From contig UQKK01000002.1 of the NCBI GenBank assembly GCA_900541505.1, forward strand, positions 122,939 to 186,938: a DNA stretch of 64,000 bases, given 5' to 3'. Below are positions 58,137 to 64,000 of this stretch, piece by piece; position 1 is the first letter of the stretch; every line of letters begins with the position of its first letter. Made by a program: the position numbers and the translations under genes. The stretch is from an uncultured Ruminococcus sp. GTDB taxonomy: Bacteria; Bacillota; Clostridia; Lachnospirales; Lachnospiraceae. The notes under the pieces are model-generated. The model was not told where the DNA came from. It searched no databases and saw only the letters and a program-made list of their open reading frames with translations.

Positions 58137-59612
58137 TTACAAATCTATGAAATCTATATCATAGTCTTTCTCTTTTGACGCCGCCTTTTTCCCCTTCGCG
58201 GCTTTCTTATCCTTCTTTCTTCCGGCGGGTCTTACATCCTCCTCATAGTCATCCTCGTAGCTGTCGTCATAATCCTCGTCGTAGTCCCCGTCATCATCGT
58301 AATCATCGTCATCGTAATCGTCGTCCTCATATTCCTCGTCGTAGTCCTCATCATAGTCGTCGTCATAATCCTCGTCTTCCTCGTCATATCCGACAAACTG
58401 CTTTCTGGATTTTGCCTGTACCTTTGGCGAAGCCGCAGGCTCATCATCCACCGGGATATCATACTCCTCATACAGGTCGTCCAATTCCTGATTTCTGTGG
58501 ATAACCTTCACACCCAGCACAATGACAAGAATCAAAAGGAAGAGAACAACTACCGCGCCCGCTATCATGGCAAGAAGGAGGTGATTTGCCACAAAGTCTT
58601 TCACTTTGCCGAGCAGAGAATTATCCGTCACTTCCTCCGTCACTTCCGGAGCCGTAAACGTCTGATAAGTCTCGTCTTCCATATCATACTGATACAGTCC
58701 CTTTTCGCCTGTCCGCGTATTCAGCGCATATAAGATATAAAACCGAGGGTCTTCCGCCGCATTGTTCCATGTAGGAAATGTCTGGTTCAGCACCTCCAGT
58801 TCCTTCTGCGCATAAGCTTCCGGCAGTTTCACGGCATCCGGTTCATTCAGCAGGATAAGGGAAGTACTGTCAGATATCGGTATCTCCACATAGGGAGAGA
58901 AGCTCGCCGTCTCCTCATCATAGAGAAAAAAACTTCCAAGTCCCGAGGCATCCACTAAAAATCCCAGGGTAACACCGCCCTCGCTGGTTACAAATTTGCG
59001 CTCCCCGCCGTTGAAGGTCAGTGTCGTCTCACTGTAGCCATCCGGAATATCCGTTTTCGTGAAGGCTTCGGAAAAACTGTATTCTACTCCGTCCACCGTC
59101 ACCTTGATGTCTGTCACAGCCGATGTGACTGTGCCCCCGCTGCCTGAAGGCTCCGCCGTTGTACTGCCGTCGTCCGCTGCTTCAATCACTATATTTGAGT
59201 AGCCTTCCGCCAGATTCAGCGTCTCATCTGAATAAAGGTATGCTGTATAGCTGTCCACAGTAATTTCCGCGGTTCCTGCCTGAAGAGCACGAAACTCCAA
59301 GGTTGTCCGCAGTTCCGTCTCACTCCCGGTACCGCTGCCGGAATAGGTAAGCTTCCCGGCACCGTCCGCCTGTACTCCTGTACCGCTGATAAATTCCAGT
59401 GCCGATGCGTCATAACTCATGGTCACATCCGCATCGCCGATGGCTGCTCCTCCTGCTTCTATCGCAAAATCAACTGTGACATTCTCTCCCACCTTTGTGG
59501 ACGGGTCAGAGAAGGTAAGTGACCCCTCCGCTGCCTCAGCGACCAAATCACTCATTGGCACGGCAAGGCACAGGGCTAATAAAAGCGCGGCTATTTTCTT
59601 CATTACTTTCAT
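58137..59612 (-). CDS. cohesin-domain membrane protein with acidic Asp/Tyr cytoplasmic tail
   Basis: 491 residues. A signal peptide (KKIAALLLALCLAVPMSDLVAEAAEG), a cohesin-like beta domain (about 32-145: GSLTFSDPSTKVGENVTVDFAI, DVTMSYDASALEFISGTG), a second beta-rich region (about 170-330), one membrane helix (about 350-375), then a cytoplasmic part with about 60 residues almost entirely Asp, Glu and Tyr and a Lys-rich end. I chose the ATG at 59612, after AGAGGAAG. It follows the glucosaminidase-cohesin gene in transcription order. Cohesins usually bind dockerins in cellulosomes; no dockerin is seen here, so the role is open. Confidence 0.85.
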   Translation of the reverse strand: MKVMKKIAALLLALCLAVPMSDLVAEAAEGSLTFSDPSTKVGENVTVDFAIEAGGAAIGDADVTMSYDASALEFISGTGVQADGAGKLTYSGSGTGSETELRTTLEFRALQAGTAEITVDSYTAYLYSDETLNLAEGYSNIVIEAADDGSTTAEPSGSGGTVTSAVTDIKVTVDGVEYSFSEAFTKTDIPDGYSETTLTFNGGERKFVTSEGGVTLGFLVDASGLGSFFLYDEETASFSPYVEIPISDSTSLILLNEPDAVKLPEAYAQKELEVLNQTFPTWNNAAEDPRFYILYALNTRTGEKGLYQYDMEDETYQTFTAPEVTEEVTDNSLLGKVKDFVANHLLLAMIAGAVVVLFLLILVIVLGVKVIHRNQELDDLYEEYDIPVDDEPAASPKVQAKSRKQFVGYDEEDEDYDDDYDEDYDEEYEDDDYDDDDYDDDGDYDEDYDDSYEDDYEEDVRPAGRKKDKKAAKGKKAASKEKDYDIDFIDL

Positions 59613-59711
59613 GTAAACTTCCTCTCTTTTGTATGGATTACTTTTCTCTTCCCTGACGGGAAATTTGCTCACTCTTTTCTTATCATACACTCTTTCCCGC
59701 TAAATGTCCAC

Positions 59712-62141
59712 CTATTCATCCCTGTAAATGGATTCATCCTCTCTCTGCTTTTTCGCTGATACCAGCCAGACTGCCAGTATCACCACCACGATAAGTACCG
59801 CTGTGCCGATTCCGATAAAGCCGATAACTCCCAGGATTCCACTGACATTGGAGCCTTCTGTTACCGATTTCTCCTCTGTGTCTGTATCAGACGCACCTTT
59901 CGCATTTGCCGCCTCTGCTTTCGCCTTGCCGGATTCTGCTTTTGATACGGTTGTCCCGTTCTCTTTCTTCTGTGTCTCTGATGCCTTCACGGTCGCCTGC
60001 GCACTCTGTGCCTGCCCGCTGCTTTCCGTATTCTGAGCGGACTGCCCGCTCTGCGTGGACTGTGAACCACTGGTACTCTGCGCATTTTGTGTACTGCGGC
60101 TGCTTTCCGCACTCTGCGCAGCCTGACTGTTTACGGTTCCCTGCGTGTTCGCGCTGTTCTGGATATTGGAAGTTCCCTGTGTAGTCTGTCCACTCTGGGT
60201 ATTGCCTGTTCCTCCTGCGGTACCACCGTTCTGCGTATTGGTCGTTCCCTCTGCGTTTCCGCTGTTCTGGGTATTCCCTGTACTTCCTGTGGAGCCTGCA
60301 GAGGAATTTTCTGTATTTGTCCCGCTTCCCTGGGAAGTACTTGTATCCTGTCCGCTTCCTTTTTTCTGCGTTCCTTTGACAACTGCCGCTTTACTGCTCA
60401 TGGTCAGCAGCTCTTCATCCGCTGTGGTTACCCTCGCCTCAGAAACTCCGACCTCATGTTCTCCTTCTTTTAACACTTTGAACATGACTGCTGACTGTAC
60501 GGTATTCTTCGGGCTGTCCAATGTTCCTTCCAGACTTGCCACGCCTGCTGCCCCTCTCGCCACGGACCCGGAGACAAACTCCAGACTGTCCGGGTCATAA
60601 GAAAGACTAATCTGATAATTACTAATCTGCGCCTCATCGCTCTTGACGATGGCTTCCACAATCACTGTGTCGCCGACATTCGCCTCGCCGCCTGCCAGTT
60701 CGATGTTTCCATTGATATTTTCATTGCCGTTATTTCCTGTATTGGGGTTATTCCCCTCTATGCCGGAATCTCCCGTGGTCGTATCTCCGGTCGTGGAGTC
60801 ACCATTTCCTGTGCTGTCTCCTCCGGTTGTGGAGTCGCCGCTTCCTGTGCCGCTTCCTCCGGTTGTGGAATCATCGCTTCCTGTGCTGTCCCCTCCGGTT
60901 GTGGAATCATCGCTTCCTGTGCTGTCCCCTCCGGTTGTAGAGTCATCGCTCCCTGTGCTGTCCCCTCCGGTTGTGGAGTCGCCGCTGTTATCACCGCTTC
61001 CTGTATCCGGCAGATTTCCGCTGCCTCCCCCGGTCTCATCTCTGGACGGAGTATCATTGCCTGTGGGCATTTCGCAGGCTGTTTCCGGCATATTCTCATA
61101 GATTGGTATGCGAAACGTCAGATTTCCGGTGCGCAGTCCATCCGTATAAGCTTCCGACATGATGCTGCCCTCGGTCGCCGCTCCCGCCACATTTGTCATA
61201 TACTGATGATTATACAGGTTGTTCCCCTGCACATTATATTTCTTCAGATACAGGGTATCCTGCCCCTGGTTTACATAGTTCTCCCCGTAGTGGATAGCTC
61301 CGCCTATGATGGATTTTGTCCGGCTGTCCCACGGGCGGTTATAAGAAACAGCCCCGCTGCCAGAACCCTTTGCATACCAGAGTCCCCTCTCCACCGCTGA
61401 CATGGAACCGGTCTTGTACGCGCCGATATTGAAATAATTGTAATATCCCTCGTACCCTTTTTCTGTTCCGGAGATGGAGGCGCCTCCTCCATCCCGTCCC
61501 TGCTCCATAAAAATCATAGAAACCAGGACATAGGGATTGACATTGGAGGCTTCCGCTGCCTGTACGAGTGCATCCGTATACGATTTCGTCCCATTCTCCT
61601 CATACGTCCCTGTCAGAAAAGACCCTGCAGTCATATTCTCTATACCGGTCTTTGTCTCTCTCTCTGGATTATAGCTCTGTTTCAAAAACTGGAAGACAGA
61701 AACCTCGTCTAAAAAATTCCGGGCATCCATATAATATGCGATAATCTCCGGTGAAGCCGCGACCCAGCCGCCGCTGTCAAACTCCACCCACTCTCCGGTC
61801 TCCCAGTCATATGCCTTTTCATCCGTAGATTTCCACGATGTAATACTGGACCCCGGAACCAGATTCTTGCCCAGTGTGCTCTCCGCTGCCAGCGCTTCTG
61901 ACCAGTCAAGACCCGTATGCTGTGCCTCAAAGACCCAGTTGGGGTACAATTCATGCAGCCCTCTCAATGCAGTTTTATAACTTTCCGGAAAACCCTGCTC
62001 CGCCAGATAGGTCTCAAAATCCACGGATGCATAAGGGTCTGCGCCCTCCAATGAATCCGCTGCTTTGGCAGGCAGGACTGTAAGAGCATTGCCCAGCACC
62101 AAAGATGCTGCCAGCAATGCGGCAGATACTTTTTTCTTCAT
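59712..62141 (-). CDS. surface N-acetylglucosaminidase with cohesin domain and tandem repeats
   Basis: 809 residues. Signal peptide (1-27), a helical start, then a GH73-like glucosaminidase (about 40-350) with the likely catalytic Glu in SMIFMEQGRDG and GYYNYFNIGAYKTG; a Ser/Thr/Gly/Asp repeat linker (about 375-490), a cohesin-like domain (about 500-615; DTVIVEAIVKSDEAQISNYQISLSYDPDSLEFVSG), a long Ser/Thr/Gln/Asn-rich stretch, and a C-terminal membrane helix (about 775-797) with a short basic tail. It should cut peptidoglycan at the cell surface while displaying a protein-binding module. It shares the cohesin fold with the next gene, 99 bp away. Confidence 0.87.
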   Translation of the reverse strand: MKKKVSAALLAASLVLGNALTVLPAKAADSLEGADPYASVDFETYLAEQGFPESYKTALRGLHELYPNWVFEAQHTGLDWSEALAAESTLGKNLVPGSSITSWKSTDEKAYDWETGEWVEFDSGGWVAASPEIIAYYMDARNFLDEVSVFQFLKQSYNPERETKTGIENMTAGSFLTGTYEENGTKSYTDALVQAAEASNVNPYVLVSMIFMEQGRDGGGASISGTEKGYEGYYNYFNIGAYKTGSMSAVERGLWYAKGSGSGAVSYNRPWDSRTKSIIGGAIHYGENYVNQGQDTLYLKKYNVQGNNLYNHQYMTNVAGAATEGSIMSEAYTDGLRTGNLTFRIPIYENMPETACEMPTGNDTPSRDETGGGSGNLPDTGSGDNSGDSTTGGDSTGSDDSTTGGDSTGSDDSTTGGDSTGSDDSTTGGSGTGSGDSTTGGDSTGNGDSTTGDTTTGDSGIEGNNPNTGNNGNENINGNIELAGGEANVGDTVIVEAIVKSDEAQISNYQISLSYDPDSLEFVSGSVARGAAGVASLEGTLDSPKNTVQSAVMFKVLKEGEHEVGVSEARVTTADEELLTMSSKAAVVKGTQKKGSGQDTSTSQGSGTNTENSSAGSTGSTGNTQNSGNAEGTTNTQNGGTAGGTGNTQSGQTTQGTSNIQNSANTQGTVNSQAAQSAESSRSTQNAQSTSGSQSTQSGQSAQNTESSGQAQSAQATVKASETQKKENGTTVSKAESGKAKAEAANAKGASDTDTEEKSVTEGSNVSGILGVIGFIGIGTAVLIVVVILAVWLVSAKKQREDESIYRDE
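60808..60987 (-). repeat. five 36-bp tandem repeats in the glucosaminidase linker
   Basis: Copies start at 60808, 60844, 60880, 60916 and 60952 and encode 12-residue units of the DSTTGGDSTGSD type. They differ at only a few bases, so copy number is likely to vary. Confidence 0.9.
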
Positions 62142-62216
62142 TTCATCACCCCTGTTTAATCTTTAATTTACACTACCCTTTCTTTTTACAAATTTCCCCT
62201 AAACATTTGTACGTGA

Positions 62217-62245
62217 ATTATAACTTATTTTGCCGAAAAAGACAA
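62217..62245 (-). promoter_or_regulatory. glucosaminidase gene promoter
   Basis: TTGTCT (62245-62240), a 17-bp spacer and TATAAT (62222-62217), about 75 bp before the start. No riboswitch-sized leader is present. Confidence 0.7.
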
Positions 62246-62343
62246 CCTTTTCCAGATAATTCCGGCGACGATGGTAAAGATATGTTAAGTGAGCTGACTG
62301 TGAACAGCAATAACCCCCTATCGTTTACGCCTTGCGCAAACGG

Positions 62344-62380
62344 CAAAAAGACCGGAGAAAACCACCATTTTCTCCGGTCT
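62344..62380 (-). terminator. LCP gene terminator
   Basis: A perfect 13-bp stem, AGACCGGAGAAAA (62349-62361) with TTTTCTCCGGTCT (62368-62380), with five U following on the minus strand. Between it and the glucosaminidase promoter (62246-62343) I see no gene. Confidence 0.85.
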
Positions 62381-62427
62381 GCCTCCCACTGAACAATCGT
62401 TATCCCGTCACTTCACAGAACATTTTT

Positions 62428-63768
62428 TCACTGTACGACACCCGTATCTCCCATATCTGTTCCGCCTCCGGTGACACCGCCGCCCCCGATATCTGTACTG
62501 TTGTCCCCTGTGCCGCCCATCGAATCATCCGGCACCACAGGCTCTGTAGGCACCGTCATATCCGGGGTCTCTTCTGGCACATAGTCCTGCGTATTATCAT
62601 AGGTTCCATTGCTGTCTGTACTCTGCTGCCCTTGCCCGGTCGTATCCTGCTGTGTGCTGTCCGTACTGCTGTCTCCCTTTCCTGCCGTACTCGCTGTATA
62701 AGCAATGTTCGAGCTGAGCGTATTTACAGTGGAGGACGGTGAATAGCCGACTGTGCCGAACAGAAATTCATGCAGTTTTGTCACATTACTTGCCAAATCC
62801 TGCGGAATGACCACGCTCCCCAGCTCTGACAGAGTATCCGTTGTCAAATCTATCGGGAATCCGGTATTTCCCACGAGCTTATAATCCTTATATGCCTTCG
62901 CGTAATTCAAGATTTCCGTGAGGGTAAAACTGGTAGAAATTTGGGGGAACACTTCGTCAATAATCTTGTTTAACGTTCCCAAATCTGTCTGCGTCGCCTT
63001 CTCTACAATCTTTTCAATCACCAGCCGCTGCCGCTCTGTACGGGTAAAGTCTCCGCCTGCTGTAGAACGAATTCTGGCATATGTAGTCGCCTGTGCTCCA
63101 TCCAGGACCATGTGTCCGCCATAGTCCAGGAAATGTGCCTCTTTTCCGGCAGAATCCGCGGTCTCCTGCAAATATTCGCTGATATAATACGCCTCTTCAT
63201 CTGTGATATCCATCTCCAGGCCGCCCAGCAAATCGATGGCATCCGCGATGGCACCGAAGTCCACTGTCACATAATCCTGAATGTCTAAATCCAGATTCAT
63301 ATTCAGCATGTTGATTGCCATTGTCGGTCCGCCATAGCTGTAAGCCGCATTACATTTCTGGTAAGTTCCCTCCGAAAGGTCGAGAAGTGTATCCCTGTAA
63401 ACCGACACCATTTTAATCTCTTTCGTCTCATTATTTAAGCTGGCGACAATGATACAGTCAGTTCGGTTCCCCTCTCCCAGATTTCCATCCCTGGAATCCA
63501 CTCCGAAGAGCGCAATGTTCGTATATCCTTCTCCCAAGTCCACATTCTCCTGGACTTCCTTGTTAATAATCAAATCTTTTGCCTCAATCTTCTGCGTGTC
63601 CACCTTACTCCATTTTGCCGCCACATAAGTCACAGCCGTAGCAAGCAGGCACACAAACACGCCGAAAAAGCAGACCAGAACCTTCTGCCAGATACGCATC
63701 CTTGTAAACCAGTTGCCTCTTTTCTTTCGCGCAAGCTTCCTGCCGCGCCTTCTCACCTTTCTTGACAT
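62428..63768 (-). CDS. LytR-CpsA-Psr (LCP) family cell-wall polymer ligase
   Basis: 446 residues. A very basic cytoplasmic tip (SRKVRRRGRKLARKKRGNW), one membrane helix (about 28-50), then the LCP domain (about 85-310) with GVDSRDGNLGEGNRTDCIIVASLN, MVSVYRDTLLDL, the arginine in YARIRSTAGGDFTRTERQR and DLLGGLEMDI. It transfers teichoic acid or other phospho-glycans from lipid carriers to peptidoglycan. The C-terminal 90 residues are Ser/Thr/Gly/Gln-rich and unstructured. Single-gene unit with its own promoter and terminator; next to the glucosaminidase gene. Confidence 0.93.
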   Translation of the reverse strand: MSRKVRRRGRKLARKKRGNWFTRMRIWQKVLVCFFGVFVCLLATAVTYVAAKWSKVDTQKIEAKDLIINKEVQENVDLGEGYTNIALFGVDSRDGNLGEGNRTDCIIVASLNNETKEIKMVSVYRDTLLDLSEGTYQKCNAAYSYGGPTMAINMLNMNLDLDIQDYVTVDFGAIADAIDLLGGLEMDITDEEAYYISEYLQETADSAGKEAHFLDYGGHMVLDGAQATTYARIRSTAGGDFTRTERQRLVIEKIVEKATQTDLGTLNKIIDEVFPQISTSFTLTEILNYAKAYKDYKLVGNTGFPIDLTTDTLSELGSVVIPQDLASNVTKLHEFLFGTVGYSPSSTVNTLSSNIAYTASTAGKGDSSTDSTQQDTTGQGQQSTDSNGTYDNTQDYVPEETPDMTVPTEPVVPDDSMGGTGDNSTDIGGGGVTGGGTDMGDTGVVQ

Positions 63769-63814
63769 AGAACTCCTCGCTTCACAGAAATTTCTCTTTT
63801 TTCATCTGTTACCC

Positions 63815-63882
63815 ATAGTACAACAAAGGATAACAAGATTCAACTATTTCAGTAAAAATTCCAGTAATTCAGTAAAATTTCC
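63815..63882 (-). promoter_or_regulatory. LCP gene promoter with 20-bp-spaced direct repeats
   Basis: TTGAAT (63843-63838), a 17-bp spacer and TACTAT (63820-63815). Just upstream, TTCAGTAAAA occurs at 63848 and 63868, with period 20 bp, as expected for two sites on the same face of the helix. The remainder to 64000 is AT-rich and non-coding as far as visible. Confidence 0.55.
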
Positions 63883-64000
63883 AAAAAACTGCTTGCTTAT
63901 AACATAATCCGCAGATATACATTTACCTTTTATCCACCGTGTATACTTGAGTTTCCGCAAACTGTAATAAAAAATTAGAAATGTCTTCCCGAAGCACCAA

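Noticed and set aside
62246..62343. possible structured leader or repeat before the glucosaminidase promoter (CTGTGAACAG and neighbours)
   Set aside because: Only a short hairpin can be seen; I cannot show a second copy in the window or a link to a gene.

Overview
The window comes from a low-to-mid-GC, spore-forming Gram-positive bacterium, most likely a gut Lachnospiraceae (Clostridia). The evidence is the sporulation locus (spoIIGA, sigE, sigG, cotJABC), a dcw cluster beginning with mraZ and carrying two class B penicillin-binding proteins, an FprA-type flavoprotein, an mfd/PrsA-like lipoprotein pairing, and a three-gene Hsp70-like cluster that I know only from this family. Species cannot be fixed from sequence alone. 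There is no phage, IS element, CRISPR array or obvious island. This is ordinary chromosome, mostly read on the minus strand.

Layout. 1-4290: purF and purC, then a three-gene polar amino acid ABC importer. 4295-9638: an uncharacterised operon (1100-aa Ig/helical-repeat protein, degenerate Hsp70-like protein, TPR protein). 9837-12064: CcdA-TlpA fusion, acetyltransferase, cupin. 12221-16790: a Bce-like antimicrobial-peptide module (response regulator, kinase, ABC pair). 17089-18945 (plus strand): PadR, DUF1700 and DUF4097 proteins. 18978-23698: ArsC-like protein, FprA flavoprotein, cytidylate-kinase-like protein, dicarboxylate symporter, RmlD-like reductase. 23856-29017: PrsA-like lipoprotein, mfd, pth. 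29144-30539: FMN-binding-like membrane protein behind a sigma-E-type promoter, a small acidic protein, and a HAD phosphatase.

30725-46630 is the sporulation/division core. Read on the minus strand it runs mraZ, rsmH, ftsL-like, two class B PBPs, mraY, murD, ftsW/spoVE, ftsQ, ftsZ, spoIIGA, sigE, a beta-CASP metallo-hydrolase, sigG. The murE, murF and murG genes are absent from the cluster. 46965-52003: small membrane protein, DegV, a second FtsW-type protein with a repetitive cytoplasmic tail, asparagine synthetase. 52224-54386: tRNA-Pro, cotJABC, a small Xre regulator and a LytTR-only regulator. 54696-63768: HtrA protease, glmS, and a cell-surface group made of a cohesin-domain membrane protein with an acidic Asp/Tyr tail, a glucosaminidase-cohesin fusion, and an LCP ligase.

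How the genes connect. Cell-envelope building (glmS, mraY, murD, PBPs, FtsW, LCP, glucosaminidase) and its switch to sporulation (Spo0A-type boxes before spoIIGA and before the LytTR gene; sigma E to sigma G; CotJ coat) dominate the region. The best candidates for undescribed biology are the Hsp70-like operon (4295-9638), the cohesin-domain surface pair (58137-62141), the sigma-E-driven FMN-binding-like gene, the repeat-tailed FtsW, a cloverleaf-shaped palindromic element after mfd, and a possible RNA switch in the purC leader. Promoters, terminators and operators were read by eye and not scored. Domain calls rest on recognised motifs and not on database searches.
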